NCBI RefSeq assembly: GCF_018324685.1
Contig: NZ_AP023354.1
Span: forward strand, 3,596,001 to 3,660,000
Source: Actinocatenispora sera
GTDB taxonomy: Bacteria > Actinomycetota > Actinomycetes > Mycobacteriales > Micromonosporaceae
Direction: 5' to 3'
DNA: 64,000 bases
Under the pieces are notes generated by a model, which saw nothing but the letters and a program-made list of their open reading frames with translations, made no database searches and was not told the origin of the DNA. Position numbers and translations under genes: made by a program. The stretch's first letter is position 1; each line of letters starts with the position of its first letter. Shown one piece after another: positions 43,247 through 53,447 of the stretch.

Positions 43247-43365
43247 CCAGCACGGCGGTGGCGCCCGGCCGGCCACGGCAGCCAGCGGCACAAGGGCGCT
43301 CGACCGGCCACAGCGGCCAGTACGACGAGGGCGCCCGACCGGTACCGGTCGGGCGCCCTCGTCGT
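43247..43365. terminator. 44-nt perfect palindrome with tandem copies of its left arm
   Basis: Positions 43322-43343 are the exact reverse complement of 43344-43365 (22 bp each), centred on GGTACC. It stands between the SnoaL-like gene stop and the sigA stop, as a bidirectional terminator. Two imperfect 35-bp units at 43247-43281 and 43282-43316 repeat the left-arm region (CCAG...GGCGC.CGACCGGCCAC), giving extra partners for the single right arm. Confidence 0.75.
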
Positions 43366-43377
43366 CGGTGTGTCGGT

Positions 43378-45009
43378 CTATTCGAGGTAGTCGCGCAGCA
43401 GCTGCGACCGGGACGGGTGGCGCAGCTTCGACATCGTCTTCGACTCGATCTGGCGGATCCGCTCCCGGGTCACCCCGAACGCCTGGCCGATCTCGTCCAG
43501 GGTGCGCGGCTGGCCGTCGGTGAGCCCGAACCGCAGCCGGACCACGCCAGCCTCCCGCTCGGACAGCGTGCCGAGCACCTGCTGCAGCTCGGTCTGGAAC
43601 AGCGAGAACGACACCGCCTCGACCGCCGACACCGCCTCGGAGTCCTCGATGAAGTCGCCGAGCTGGCTGTCGCCCTCGTCGCCGATGGTCTGGTCGAGCG
43701 AGATCGGCTCCCGCGCGTACTGCTGGATCTCCATCACCTTTTCGGGGGTGATGTCCATTTCCTTGGCCAGCTCCTCCGGGGTGGGCTCGCGGCCCATCGA
43801 CTGGAGCAGCTCGCGCTGCAGGCGACCCAGCTTGTTGATCACCTCGACCATGTGCACCGGAATGCGGATGGTCCGGGCCTGGTCGGCCATCGCCCGGGTG
43901 ATCGCCTGCCGGATCCACCAGGTCGCGTAGGTGGAGAACTTGAAGCCCTTGGTGTAGTCGAACTTCTCCACCGCGCGGACCAGGCCGAGGTTGCCGTCCT
44001 GGATCAGGTCGAGGAAGGCCATCCCGCGGCCGGTGTAGCGCTTGGCGATCGAGACGACCAGCCGCAGGTTCGCCTCCAGCAGGTGGTCCTTGGCGCGGAC
44101 GCCGTCCCGCTCGATCTGCTTCAGCTCGCGCCGCAGCTCGATGGTGACCTCTTCGCCCGACTCCTCCTTCTGTCGGAGCAGCTCCGCCGCGTACAGCCCG
44201 GCCTCGATCCGCTTGGCGAGGTCGACCTCCTGCTCGGCGTTGAGCAGCGGCACCCGGCCGATCTGCTTGAGGTACGCCCGGACCGAGTCGGCGGAGGTGG
44301 TCAGCTCGGCGTCCTTGCGGGCCTGCCGGAGTGCCTCGGAGTCCTCGTCGTCCCAGTCGAAGTCCTCGGACTGCTCGCCGTCGCCGTCCTTCTTGCCGCG
44401 CGCGGTCTTCTTCGCGGCCGTCTTCTTCGCCGTCTTCTTGGCTGTCCTTCTCGCCGGCGCGGGCGGCTCGTCGGCGGTCAGGTCGACCTCCGCGTCCGGG
44501 CCGGCGTCGTCGGTGGTCGGTTCGTCCGCGGGCTTCGCCGCCTTCGCGACCGGCTTCTTCGCCGCGGCCGCCTTCTTGGCCGCCTTCTTCGCCGGCGCCT
44601 TCTTGGCCGGCTCCGCGGCCGGCTCGGTCTCCGCCGGCTCGGCGGCCGCGGCCGGTTCGGCGGCGGGGACCGGCTCGGTCACCGTGGCCGGGGACGGCTG
44701 GGTGGCGGCCGGGGTCGACCGGGTCACCGCGGGGCGCGTCGAGGACGCGGCCTTGCCGGCGGTGGCCGGGCGGGTCGGGGTGGCGCGGCGACGCTTGGCG
44801 GTGCCGGCGGAGCCGTCCACCACCACGGTCACGCCGGCCTGGGCGAGCGCCTTGAGGATCTTGCGACCCTGGGCCGGGGTCACCTCGGCGGCGGCCAGCA
44901 CCCGGGCCACGTCAGCTGAGGTGAGATGGCCGGACGAATCGGCCTGCGCGACGAGCGAGTCGGTGACGGCGCGAACGTCGGAACCGGCGGAGGAAGCGGC
45001 TTCGGACAC
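43378..45009 (-). CDS. sigA: Primary RNA polymerase sigma factor (SigA/HrdB type)
   Basis: The 543-residue protein is the housekeeping sigma factor that directs RNA polymerase to -10/-35 promoters. The N-terminal half is a sigma-1.1-like helix-turn region and a long Ala/Lys/Pro-rich linker ([18 protein letters not shown]). Conserved regions follow: 1.2 ([21 protein letters not shown]), 2 ([19 protein letters not shown]), 3 and 4.2 ([23 protein letters not shown]). The end LRDYLE is universal for primary sigmas. GTG at 45007-45009 follows GGAAGG. The K/A-rich linker is typical of actinobacterial HrdB. Confidence 0.95.
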   Translation of the reverse strand: MSEAASSAGSDVRAVTDSLVAQADSSGHLTSADVARVLAAAEVTPAQGRKILKALAQAGVTVVVDGSAGTAKRRRATPTRPATAGKAASSTRPAVTRSTPAATQPSPATVTEPVPAAEPAAAAEPAETEPAAEPAKKAPAKKAAKKAAAAKKPVAKAAKPADEPTTDDAGPDAEVDLTADEPPAPARRTAKKTAKKTAAKKTARGKKDGDGEQSEDFDWDDEDSEALRQARKDAELTTSADSVRAYLKQIGRVPLLNAEQEVDLAKRIEAGLYAAELLRQKEESGEEVTIELRRELKQIERDGVRAKDHLLEANLRLVVSIAKRYTGRGMAFLDLIQDGNLGLVRAVEKFDYTKGFKFSTYATWWIRQAITRAMADQARTIRIPVHMVEVINKLGRLQRELLQSMGREPTPEELAKEMDITPEKVMEIQQYAREPISLDQTIGDEGDSQLGDFIEDSEAVSAVEAVSFSLFQTELQQVLGTLSEREAGVVRLRFGLTDGQPRTLDEIGQAFGVTRERIRQIESKTMSKLRHPSRSQLLRDYLE

Positions 45010-45307
45010 AAACGACCTTCCAGAGAAGACGAGAACACCGCCCGGTCGGACTCGGCCGGTCGGGCTCTCCAGCAGGGCCACTGGCTTCGCGGCGAGCCAC
45101 CGCGGGGACCGGCGTGAAGTATAACGAGGTAAAGGCCAGGCGGCCCGTCGACGCATCGGTACCGGGTCCGATCGGTGGCGTCGGTGTCCCCGAACAGTGG
45201 GTGGAGCTGAGTCACCCCGACGCAAGATCACCAGTCTCCGGCCGGTACTCAGCGTGCACGTCGCCGCCGCTCGCGGCCGTGTCGGGGCGGCTCGTAGGCT
45301 CACCCGG
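45010..45307. promoter_or_regulatory. Divergent region upstream of sigA
   Basis: The 298-bp region separates sigA from the DUF5107 gene. On the minus strand TATACT (45118-45123) is a good -10 for sigA, with a leader of about 100 nt; the -35 is weak. On the plus strand TAGGCT (45295-45300) serves the next gene. No other gene is seen. Confidence 0.4.
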
Positions 45308-47230
45308 GTGAGCCGCGTACGAATCGAGTCACTCTCGCTGCCGAAGGCCGATATCGGGCCGGTGAACCCGCTGCCGCCGGTAGCGGGGCCGCCCGCCACG
45401 CCGTACCGACTGTCCATTGAGGAGCTGCCGGCCGCCGTGGTGCGCAACGCCGGGCACGGCACGCCGCGCACGCTCCTGCCGTACCTCACCCAGGACGGTT
45501 ACTCTCGGTCGCGGGCGCCGGGGGAGCTGGCCACCGTCGTGCTCGACAACGGGGTGCTGCGTGCCACGTTCGTGCCGGAGCTCGGCGGGCGGCTCTGGTC
45601 GCTGGTCGACCTGCGCGAGGATCGCGAGCTGCTCTACCGCAACCCGGTGTGGCAGCCGGCGAACCTCGCGCTGCGCAACGCCTGGTTCGCCGGCGGGGTG
45701 GAGTGGAACATCGGTACCCGCGGGCACAGCCCGACGACCTGTGCACCGCTGCACGCCGCGCTGCTGACCGGGCCGGGCGGGGCCCCGATGCTGCGGATGT
45801 GGGAGTACGAGCGGCTGCGCGGGGCGGTGTTCCAGGTCGACGCGTGGCTGCCGGACGGCGCCGACGCCCTGCGGGTACATGTCCGGATTCGTGCTACTGC
45901 ACCCGATCCGACCTTCATGTACTGGTGGTCCAACACCGCGGTGCCGGAGGACGTGCGGGTGCTCGCCCCGGCCGACCGCGCGTTCTGCACCAGCTACGAC
46001 GGCACGATCCGGGCCCGGCCGGTACCGGTGCAGGACGGTGTCGACCGGTCGTACCCGCTGCGCAACGAGCACGCGGCCGACTACTTCTTCGACACCGCCG
46101 GGGTGGCACGGCCGTGGATCGTCGCGCTCGACGAGCGGGGCAACGGGCTGGCGCAGACCTCGACCGCCCGGCTGGTCGGCCGCAAGCTGTTCGTCTGGGG
46201 CACCTCGACCGGTGGCCGGCACTGGGCCGACTGGCTGTCGCCCGGAAACGCCGGGTACGCCGAGATTCAGGCCGGCCTGGCCGCCACCCAGTACGAGCAC
46301 CTGCCGATGCCGGCGGGCGCGTCGTGGAGCTGGCTGGAGACCTACGGGCCGGTCACCGTGGACCCGGCGGTCGCGCACGGCGACTGGGCCGCGGCGGTGT
46401 CTCATGTGGACGGTCAGCTGGCCGCCGCGGTACCGCCGGCGCGGCTGGACGCCGAGCTCGCCGAGGCGGTGGCGCTGGCCGACGCGCCGCCGGCCGAGCG
46501 GGTGTGGTCCGGCTCCGGCTGGGGCGCGCTGGAGCGGCACCGGCGCGGGGCCGGCTGGTGCGACGAGACCGGTACCCCGTTCGGCGACGACACGCTGGGG
46601 CCGGAGCAGCGGCCGTGGCTCGCGGTACTGGCCGGCGGCGCGCTGGCGCCGGCCGACCCGGCGATCCCGCCCGCCTCGTACGTGGGCGGCGCCGGCAGCG
46701 AACCGGACTGGGCGGCCCGGCTGGCCGCGGACACCGGCTGGCTCGCCGCGTACCACCGGGGGGTGCTGGCGCACCAGCAGGGCGACGGTGAGACGGCGGC
46801 GCGCGAGTACGCGGCGTCGGTGGCCGCCGCCGAGTCGGCCTGGGCGGTGCGCGGGCTCGGCCTGCTCGCCGCGGCCGACGGCCGGGCCGGCGAGGCCGCC
46901 GACCTGCTCGTCCGCGCGTACCGGTCGGCGAGGTGGTGCCGGCAGCTCGCCGCCGAGGCCGGTGAGGCGCTGCTCGCCGCGGACCGGGCCGCCGAGTGCC
47001 TGGCGCACCTGGACGCCGCGCCGACCGGGGTACGCGAGCACGGCCGGATCCGGCTGCTGACCGTACGGGCCGCGCTGGCGGCCGGGCAGCCCGACCGGGC
47101 CCGCTCGATCCTGTCCGACGGGCTGGAGGTCGCCGACCTGCGCGAGGGCGAGACCTCGCTCGACGGGCTGTGGCGCGCCGCGTTCCCGGACCGCCCGGTT
47201 CCCCCCGAGTACGACTTCCGGATGCACTGA
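45308..47230 (+). CDS. DUF5107 domain protein with TPR-like C-terminus
   Basis: The 640-residue protein has an N-terminal aldose-epimerase/galactose-mutarotase-like beta domain ([39 protein letters not shown]). This is the DUF5107 pattern found with glycoside hydrolases. A helical region with TPR-like repeats follows ([40 protein letters not shown]). A carbohydrate-processing or -sensing role is likely. The GTG start at 45308 is 7 nt after TAGGCT (45295-45300), a leaderless start. It stands alone after the sigA upstream region. Confidence 0.78.
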   Translation: MSRVRIESLSLPKADIGPVNPLPPVAGPPATPYRLSIEELPAAVVRNAGHGTPRTLLPYLTQDGYSRSRAPGELATVVLDNGVLRATFVPELGGRLWSLVDLREDRELLYRNPVWQPANLALRNAWFAGGVEWNIGTRGHSPTTCAPLHAALLTGPGGAPMLRMWEYERLRGAVFQVDAWLPDGADALRVHVRIRATAPDPTFMYWWSNTAVPEDVRVLAPADRAFCTSYDGTIRARPVPVQDGVDRSYPLRNEHAADYFFDTAGVARPWIVALDERGNGLAQTSTARLVGRKLFVWGTSTGGRHWADWLSPGNAGYAEIQAGLAATQYEHLPMPAGASWSWLETYGPVTVDPAVAHGDWAAAVSHVDGQLAAAVPPARLDAELAEAVALADAPPAERVWSGSGWGALERHRRGAGWCDETGTPFGDDTLGPEQRPWLAVLAGGALAPADPAIPPASYVGGAGSEPDWAARLAADTGWLAAYHRGVLAHQQGDGETAAREYAASVAAAESAWAVRGLGLLAAADGRAGEAADLLVRAYRSARWCRQLAAEAGEALLAADRAAECLAHLDAAPTGVREHGRIRLLTVRAALAAGQPDRARSILSDGLEVADLREGETSLDGLWRAAFPDRPVPPEYDFRMH

Positions 47231-47338
47231 CCGCGCCGGTTCGCTCGCAGCACCGCGGGCGGGGACGGTACGGCCGGGGCCGAAGCTTCGCCCGCATACG
47301 GTGCGGGTCATGACCGAGGTTGCGATGGGGGGCCGGCG

Positions 47339-48118
47339 ATGATCGACCGGGTGGAACGGTTCCGGCAGCTGCACCGGGCCGGGGCGCCGCTGGTGTTGCC
47401 GAACGCCTGGGACCACGCGTCGGGCACGGCGCTGGCCCGGGCCGGCTTCGCCGCCATCGGTACCACCAGCCTCGGAGTTGCCGCGGCGGCCGGCAGCGCC
47501 GACGCGACCGGCGCCACCCGGTCGACCACGCTGCACCTGGCGCGCCGGCTGGCCCGGCTGCCAGTACTGGTCACGGTGGACATCGAGGCAGGTTTCGGCA
47601 GCCGGCCGGAGGACGTCGCCGCCCTCGTCGCGGAGCTGGCCGACGCCGGGGTGGCCGGCGTCAACATCGAGGACGGCCGGCCGGACGGCACGCTCGCCCC
47701 GCTGGCGGACCAGTGCGAGCTGGTGCGGGCGGCCGGCTCCAGCGGGCTGTTCGTCAACGCCCGGACCGACACGTACTGGCTGGCCGGCGCGCCGGTCGGG
47801 CAGACCGGGCGCCGGCTCGCCGCCTACCGGGACGCCGGCGCGGACGGGCTGTTCGTTCCCGGCCTGCGCGATCCGGCGACCATCGCCGGGCTGGCCCGCG
47901 AGTTTGCGCTGCCGCTGAACGTGCTGGCGATGCCGGAGCTCCCGGTCGCCCGGCTCGCCGAGTTGGGGGTGCGCCGGGTCAGTACCGGCTCGCTGCTGTT
48001 CCGCGCCGCGCTGGGTGCCGCGCTGGACACCGCGCGCGCCGTCGCCGCCGGTGCGCCGCTGCCGGCCGGCCTCCCGTCGTATGACGAGGCCGCCTCGTAC
48101 GCCGCCGACTTCGCCTGA
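47339..48118 (+). CDS. Isocitrate lyase/PEP mutase family protein
   Basis: The 259-residue protein is an alpha/beta barrel of the PEP mutase/isocitrate lyase superfamily: LPNAWDHASGTALARAGF, TVDIEAGFGSRPEDV (metal-binding Asp), AGVNIEDGR (Glu-Asp) and FVNARTDTYW. The isocitrate-lyase catalytic Cys motif KKCGH is absent, so it is more like 2-methylisocitrate lyase or phosphonopyruvate-type enzymes; the reaction cannot be fixed from sequence. ATG follows GGGGGG at 47329-47334. It lies 108 bp after the DUF5107 gene, and may share its transcript. Confidence 0.85.
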   Translation: MIDRVERFRQLHRAGAPLVLPNAWDHASGTALARAGFAAIGTTSLGVAAAAGSADATGATRSTTLHLARRLARLPVLVTVDIEAGFGSRPEDVAALVAELADAGVAGVNIEDGRPDGTLAPLADQCELVRAAGSSGLFVNARTDTYWLAGAPVGQTGRRLAAYRDAGADGLFVPGLRDPATIAGLAREFALPLNVLAMPELPVARLAELGVRRVSTGSLLFRAALGAALDTARAVAAGAPLPAGLPSYDEAASYAADFA

Positions 48119-48592
48119 ACCGACCGGCAGGCGCCGCACCCGGGCGCACCCGGTCGACACGGTGCCGGCGAGCGGCGCAGCTCCGGGCCGGTGCCGCGGC
48201 GAGCGTGGCCCGCAGCCGGCGCGGCGAATCCTCCACAATGGACAGATCCGGGCCGCGGGGATCACCGGGGCCGCCGTCGTGCGGGCCCGTCCGCGCTGGC
48301 CACACCATCTGCGGTCCGACGGGCCCCGGCGCGTTCGGACCGGCCGGCCAGGTCGGCGGACGGGTGCGACCGGATCCCTTGGTCAGCGTGCCGGGGCGGC
48401 GCGGAGGCTCGACACGAGTAGTGGCTGGTCCACTTCGGACAGTGGGCAGCGTGACGTTCACCCGGTCGCGGTCGTTGGGTACGGAGGTGCCGCCGGGACG
48501 AGCGCGGGAGGAAACTGGTGCGGCAGGACATCGACGACACGCATGCGGGTCGGCTTCCCAAAGGTCCGACGCGTCCTTTACTGTTGCCGCCC
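48119..48592. other. 474-bp gap without a convincing gene
   Basis: The open frames across this gap on both strands have no recognisable domain and codon positions that do not follow the local G/C bias, so I call none. TACTGT (48579-48584) lies 8 nt before the next start and may be its -10 box. Confidence 0.4.
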
Positions 48593-49927
48593 ATGAGCGA
48601 TACGCCCGATCGCAACGACGAATCACCCCACACCGCCCCGACCGTGACCCGCGAGGTCGCCGGCCGTGGCCATCTGTTCGACACCACGCTCTACCAGGCC
48701 TGGGCGATCGACGCCGACGGCGGCTGGCACTACCTGCCCGCCGACGCCAGCCCGGACGCCGCGGCCGACGCCGGCGGCGAGTCCTGGCGCGCGCTGACCA
48801 AGGCCGGTGCGCTGCGCTGCCCGTACCCGGGCTGTGGTGCCGCATTCTCCGGCGTCCGCAAGGGTGCCGGCCGGGTCGCCTTCGTGCACCCCAAGACCGA
48901 GACCACGCACACCGACAAGCAGGCCAAGCTGCAGCTGTGGCGGCTCGCCGGTCGGCAGGCGGTGGCCGGCTGGGCCCGGCAGGCCTACCCGGGCGCCACG
49001 GTCGAGGCCGCCGACATCGACCTGACGCCGACGCCGGACGTGCTCGTCACCACCGCCGACGGCGATCGGATCGCGGTGCATCTGCTGTCCGACAAGGTGT
49101 CCGACGCGGACTGGCGGGCGCAGGCCGACGCGCACCGCGAGGCCGGCGTCGCCGCCGTCTGGCTGGTCGCCCACACCGGTGCCTTCGCCAAGAAGGCCGC
49201 CGGTACCGACCTGTACCGCCCGGCCGCGCCGGTGCCGGCGGCGCTCGCCGACGGCGCCACGATCGGCTGGCTCAACCCGTTCCTCGGGCTGGTCGGGCGG
49301 GCCGACGCGGGCGCTGACGCCACCGCGCTCGCCCTCACCGAGCTGTCGATCGACGCCTGGCGCCTGGACGCGACCGAGCCGCCCGCCGCCGAGCCGGCGG
49401 TCGCTGCGGCTGCCGAGCCGGTCGCGGCCCAGCAGCCGGCCGAGACGGCAGCGGCGACCGCGGAGCCGCTCGAGACGGAGTCCGCGACGGCGGAGCCGGC
49501 CCTGGCCGAGGCCGCCGCGTCCGAGCCCGCCGCGTCCGAGCCCGCCGCGTCCGAGGCCGGCGAGTCGGTGCCGGCCACGGCCGGGTCGAAGCCGGGGAAC
49601 GCCGAGAAGGGTGCCGCCCAGCCGGCCAACGCCGAGTCCGCCGGGGACGAGCCGGTGGAGGAGAAGGACGCGGACGTCACCGTCGGTACCGACCAGCCGG
49701 CCGCGGTGGCGGCCGAGGACGACGAGCCGGCCGAGGTGGCCGCCGCCGACCCGGCCGACGGGAAGGACGCGGACGTCACCGCCGGTACCGATCAGCCGGC
49801 CACGGTGGACGCCGCCGGTAGCCGTCCGAGCGCCCGGCCCGCCCGGGGCAGCCGGCCCCCGGCCGCGCCACGCTCCGGTGGCTGGCTGCGTCGCATGCTC
49901 GACCGGCTCCGCCGGCCTGCGGCCTGA
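48593..49927 (+). CDS. CoiA-like zinc finger/nuclease-fold protein with long acidic tail
   Basis: The 444-residue protein has an N-terminal zinc-binding region (LRCPYPGCGAAF...FVHPKTETTHTD), then KLQLWRLAGRQAVAGWARQA and a PD-(D/E)XK-like core (ADIDLTPTPDVLVTTADGDR then IAVHLLSDKVSDADWRAQAD and VAAVWLVAHTG). The layout resembles competence protein CoiA, but the catalytic E-x-Q is replaced by V-H-L, so cleavage is doubtful. The last 190 residues are Ala/Glu/Pro-rich with repeated ASEPA and a duplicated KDADVT.GTDQPA unit, ending in a basic helix GWLRRMLDRLRR. It is transcribed alone. Confidence 0.6.
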   Translation: MSDTPDRNDESPHTAPTVTREVAGRGHLFDTTLYQAWAIDADGGWHYLPADASPDAAADAGGESWRALTKAGALRCPYPGCGAAFSGVRKGAGRVAFVHPKTETTHTDKQAKLQLWRLAGRQAVAGWARQAYPGATVEAADIDLTPTPDVLVTTADGDRIAVHLLSDKVSDADWRAQADAHREAGVAAVWLVAHTGAFAKKAAGTDLYRPAAPVPAALADGATIGWLNPFLGLVGRADAGADATALALTELSIDAWRLDATEPPAAEPAVAAAAEPVAAQQPAETAAATAEPLETESATAEPALAEAAASEPAASEPAASEAGESVPATAGSKPGNAEKGAAQPANAESAGDEPVEEKDADVTVGTDQPAAVAAEDDEPAEVAAADPADGKDADVTAGTDQPATVDAAGSRPSARPARGSRPPAAPRSGGWLRRMLDRLRRPAA

Positions 49928-49983
49928 GCCGCTCGCGCGGGCGTTGCGCCGACGCGGCGTAGCGCCCGCGGCAGGCAGCGATG

Positions 49984-50033
49984 GCACCGTGCCGGCCCGC
50001 CGCCCGGGGCGGGCGGCATGGCCGGCACGGTGC
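49984..50033. terminator. Bidirectional hairpin between convergent genes
   Basis: GCACCGTGCCGGCC (49984-49997) pairs perfectly with 50020-50033, and an inner GCCGCCCG/CGGGCGGC stem extends it. It lies between the CoiA-like gene and the convergent CU044_5270-type gene. Confidence 0.7.
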
Positions 50034-50075
50034 GCCGGCCGTGCCGGGCTTCCGGCACGACCGGCAGGGTGTCGG

Positions 50076-51239
50076 TCAGGGCCGCTCGCGCGGCTTGTCC
50101 ACCACGGCGAACTGCACCGCGCTGTAGTTGCGGATCGTCCCGGCCGGTACGCCGGTGTCGTCGGCGGTGAGGGAGACGATTCGCGTACCCAGGTACTGTC
50201 CGGTCTTCGGATCGAGGATCAGTTCCTGGCGGTCGCCGTAGGCGTCGATGCCGAGCGCGATGCCGCGCTTGCCCGCCAGGTTGGCCACCCGCTCGGTGAC
50301 CTTCAGATCGGGCAGCATGGCGAGCGCCTGGTAGATGGTGGACTCCAGGTCGGCGCTCACCACGCCGCTGCGCAGCAGCATGGTCGCGTTGTGTAGTACG
50401 CGCTGCTCGATGTCCGCGCCCCGGACCGAGTCGCCGTCCGCGGCCCAGGCCAGGAACTTCCGCGGGTCGTTCGGTACCTTCCTGGCGATCAGGAACTTGT
50501 TCGGCTCCTTTTTCACCTCGTTGTCCAGGCAGGACTGGGTGCCGCCCTGCTCCGCGTGATGGAAGTCGCCACAGGTGGCCGTCGCCCAGGCCGGTGGCTC
50601 GCCGAAACCGCCCTTCGCGAACTTGCCGTGCTTGGCGATCGTCTTCTTGTCACCGACGACCCACTGGTCCTTGCCGATCCGGGTGAAGTGCTGGGTCCAG
50701 GTGCCCGCCTGGTCGTAGGGGATCCAGGTCTCGAGCTGCGTCTTGCGCCGGTAGGAGAGGCTCCACGTGGTGTCGGCGGTGGTGTACAGGTCGGAGCTGA
50801 TCTCCTTGACGTACAGGTACTGGCCGGGGCCGGGCTGGACCGGCTTGAACGTCCGGACCTTCGCCGCCGCCGCCCGCATGGCGTCGCCGCCCGGTACGGT
50901 CGCCACGGTCGTCTTCGCCGGCGCAGCCTTGTGCTTGTGTTGCGGTGAGTGCGCGCCGAACGGGCCGGTGAAGGCGACCGCAGCGGCCGCGACGACGGCG
51001 ACACCGGCGGCGACCGCCCCGTACGCCCAGCGTCGGGTGCGAGCCGGCCGCGGTGGCGGGGCGTCGTGGCCGCGCGAGGCGGTGAGCATCGGTACGCCCT
51101 GGTGCGCCAGCGCGTCGTCCAGGGTGGCGCGGGCGGTGCCAAGCTGCCCGGCCTCGTCGGTGTGCAGCGCGTCGAGCGCCCGGTCCAGGTCCTCATCCGT
51201 CCACAGTGGACGGGCTGGTTCGGTACGGTGGTCAGTCAT
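50076..51239 (-). CDS. CU044_5270 family protein, ECF sigma partner
   Basis: The 387-residue protein has a cytoplasmic N-terminal region (WTDEDLDRALDALHTDEAG), one membrane segment (WAYGAVAAGVAVVAAAAVAF) and a large extracytoplasmic domain ending GVPAGTIRNYSAVQFAVVDK, the CU044_5270 family pattern. Its gene overlaps that of the sigma factor by 8 bp, so it is co-expressed. It probably acts as a membrane-bound regulator of that sigma factor, as in related actinobacterial pairs; this is inferred from context. Confidence 0.8.
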   Translation of the reverse strand: MTDHRTEPARPLWTDEDLDRALDALHTDEAGQLGTARATLDDALAHQGVPMLTASRGHDAPPPRPARTRRWAYGAVAAGVAVVAAAAVAFTGPFGAHSPQHKHKAAPAKTTVATVPGGDAMRAAAAKVRTFKPVQPGPGQYLYVKEISSDLYTTADTTWSLSYRRKTQLETWIPYDQAGTWTQHFTRIGKDQWVVGDKKTIAKHGKFAKGGFGEPPAWATATCGDFHHAEQGGTQSCLDNEVKKEPNKFLIARKVPNDPRKFLAWAADGDSVRGADIEQRVLHNATMLLRSGVVSADLESTIYQALAMLPDLKVTERVANLAGKRGIALGIDAYGDRQELILDPKTGQYLGTRIVSLTADDTGVPAGTIRNYSAVQFAVVDKPRERP

Positions 51240-51852
51240 CGGTGCCGTCCTCGTCGTGCAGGGTCGTGGTGGGGCACTGGCGGCGCAGCCAGCGGCGGGT
51301 CCGGTGCAGGCGGGAGCGCACGGTGCCCGACGGGATGCGCAGCACCTGGCCGATCTCGGTGGCGTCCAGGCCGGCCCAGCTGGTCAGCAGCAGCACGTCC
51401 CGGTCGCCCGGCGACAGCTGGCTCAGCGCCGCGGCGAGCTGGCCCACCTGGTACGCCGCGTCCACCCGCTCGCCGACCGCGTCGGCGTGGTCGATGCCGG
51501 ACGTGCCGCCGGCGGCCAGTCGCGCAGTGGCCCGGAACCTGCGCATTTCGGTGCGCTCGTGTTGCTTGAGAAGGTTGCCGGCGATGCCGTAGAGCCACGC
51601 CCGGATGCCGGCCCGGTCCGGGTCGTAGCTGGCCCGGCGGCGCAGCGCGGCGAGGAACGTCTCGGCCACGATGTCCTCGGCGGTCGCCGCGCCGACCCGA
51701 CGGGCCAGGTATCGCTGCAGCCCGGGGCCGTGTTCGGCGAACAGCCGGCCGAACCGTTCGGTCAGCGCGGTGTCGGTGAGCGCGGCGAGGTTGGGCCGGT
51801 CCAGGTCGCCAGCGTCGGATTGCACCGGCGATGCGCCGGCGGGGCTGGTCAT
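51232..51852 (-). CDS. ECF-type RNA polymerase sigma factor
   Basis: The 206-residue protein has sigma region 2 (LQRYLARRVGAATAEDIVAETFLAAL, GIRAWLYGIAGNLLKQHER) and region 4 (LSQLSPGDRDVLLLTSWAGL, IPSGTVRSRLHRTRRWLRR), with the short linker of extracytoplasmic-function sigmas. It lacks regions 1 and 3. It is co-encoded with a CU044_5270 membrane protein that probably controls its activity. Target promoters are unknown. Confidence 0.9.
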   Translation of the reverse strand: MTSPAGASPVQSDAGDLDRPNLAALTDTALTERFGRLFAEHGPGLQRYLARRVGAATAEDIVAETFLAALRRRASYDPDRAGIRAWLYGIAGNLLKQHERTEMRRFRATARLAAGGTSGIDHADAVGERVDAAYQVGQLAAALSQLSPGDRDVLLLTSWAGLDATEIGQVLRIPSGTVRSRLHRTRRWLRRQCPTTTLHDEDGTDD

Positions 51853-51967
51853 CTGTGCACCACGTCCTTCCTCCCGTCGATCCTGATGTCGGTCACACTG
51901 CTTGTTCGCCGCAGCATCAGCAGGTGTTCACGACGCGTGGACCGGACGGGCGCTGCCCGTGCCGAGC

Positions 51968-53296
51968 TCAGTCGGCCCCGGCGTCGTCGGGGGCCGGCGC
52001 GGCCCGCAGCGCGACGGCGACCACGCCGGCGGCGATCATGAACCCGCCGACCACCCACAGCCCGGCCTTCTCGGTGCCGGTCGCGTCGGTCAGCCAGCCG
52101 GTGACGTACGGCCCGGCGAACCCGGCCAGGTTGCCCAGCGAGTTGACCAGCGCGATGCCGCCGGCCGCGGCGGCGCCGGTGAGGAACATGGTCGGCAGCG
52201 GCCAGAACGTCGGCAGCGCCGCGCAGATGCCCATCGTGCACACGGTCACCGCGATCATCGTGGTGAACGGGGACTGCAGGTACAGCGCGACCGGGATCGC
52301 GACGCCGCCGACGACCGCCGGGATCGCCACGTGCCACACCCGCTCACCGGTACGGTCGCCGTGCCGCGCCCACAGCACCATCGCCACGCAGCCGAACGCG
52401 TACGGCACGGCGACGATCAGGCCCTGCTGGAACACCGTGTAGCTGGTGTGGAAGGTGCCCTGGAAGCCGGCGATGATGGTCGGCAGGAAGAAACCCACCG
52501 CGTACAGGCCGTAGACGATGCCGAAGTAGACGAACGCCAGCGCGAGCACCCGGGGGTGCCGCAGCGCCCGGCGCAGCGGAACGTGGTAGCGCTGGCCCGT
52601 CCGCTCGTGCTCGGCGTCCATCTCGCGTTGCAGCCAGTCACGCTCGTCGGCGGCGAGCCAGCGGGCCTGGCTCGGCCGGTCGGTCAGGTAGAACCAGCAG
52701 GCCACCCCGACCACGATCGCCGGCAGCCCCTCGACCAGGAACATGAACCGCCAGCCGGACAGGCCGAACAGCACGTCGTGCCCGGTCGAGATCAGCCACC
52801 CGGACAGCGGCGAGCCGATCATCGACGACAGCGGCACCGCGAGCATGAAGAACGCGACCGCCTTCGCCCGCTCCCGCTTCGGGAACCAGAACGTGAGGTA
52901 CAGGATGATGCCCGGGAAGAAGCCGGCCTCCGCGACGCCGAGCACGAAGCGCAGCAGGTACATGGTGCCGGCGTTGGGTACGAAGGCCATCGCCGAGGCG
53001 ACCACGCCCCAGCTGACCATGATCCGGGCCAGCCAGCGGCGCGCGCCGAACCGGTGCAGCGCGAGGTTGCTCGGTACCTCCAGCACCAGGTAGCCGATGA
53101 AGAACAGGCCCGAGGCCAGGCCGAAACCGGCCTTGCTGAAGCCGAGCGCCTCGTTCATGCCGTGCGGCGCGGCGAAGCTGATGTTCGTCCGGTCCAGATA
53201 GTTGATGAAGTAGAGCAGGATCAGAAACGGCGACAGCCGCACCGCCACCTTGCGCATCACCTGGCGCCGCAGCGCGATCCGGTCCGTTGCCACCAT
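51968..53296 (-). CDS. MFS transporter, anion:cation symporter (ACS) type
   Basis: The 442-residue protein has 12 predicted membrane segments, the ACS start RLSPFLILLYFINYLDRTNI and GVAEAGFFPGIILYLTFWFP in the fourth helix. The usual substrates are organic anions such as phthalate, tartrate or glucarate. ATG at 53294-53296 follows GGGGAG. Immediate neighbours do not show a catabolic pathway for it, except that the hydroxyproline operon is about 0.8 kb away on the same strand. Confidence 0.9.
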   Translation of the reverse strand: MVATDRIALRRQVMRKVAVRLSPFLILLYFINYLDRTNISFAAPHGMNEALGFSKAGFGLASGLFFIGYLVLEVPSNLALHRFGARRWLARIMVSWGVVASAMAFVPNAGTMYLLRFVLGVAEAGFFPGIILYLTFWFPKRERAKAVAFFMLAVPLSSMIGSPLSGWLISTGHDVLFGLSGWRFMFLVEGLPAIVVGVACWFYLTDRPSQARWLAADERDWLQREMDAEHERTGQRYHVPLRRALRHPRVLALAFVYFGIVYGLYAVGFFLPTIIAGFQGTFHTSYTVFQQGLIVAVPYAFGCVAMVLWARHGDRTGERVWHVAIPAVVGGVAIPVALYLQSPFTTMIAVTVCTMGICAALPTFWPLPTMFLTGAAAAGGIALVNSLGNLAGFAGPYVTGWLTDATGTEKAGLWVVGGFMIAAGVVAVALRAAPAPDDAGAD

Positions 53297-53447
53297 GCCG
53301 GCTCCCCGCGCTCGGCCGGGTGGCCAGCCCGCCCGGCACCGATACGAACGGGCGTCAACCTAGCACGCTCGCCGGACCGCCGGCAGCGGCGCGAACGGCA
53401 CCCTGGCCGAGGCCCCGGCGGGTCACGGACGGGGGTGTGCGGTGCCC

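Noticed and set aside
48119-48592. Open frames in the gap before the CoiA-like gene
   Set aside because: No domain, no start signal, and third-position base use unlike real genes nearby.
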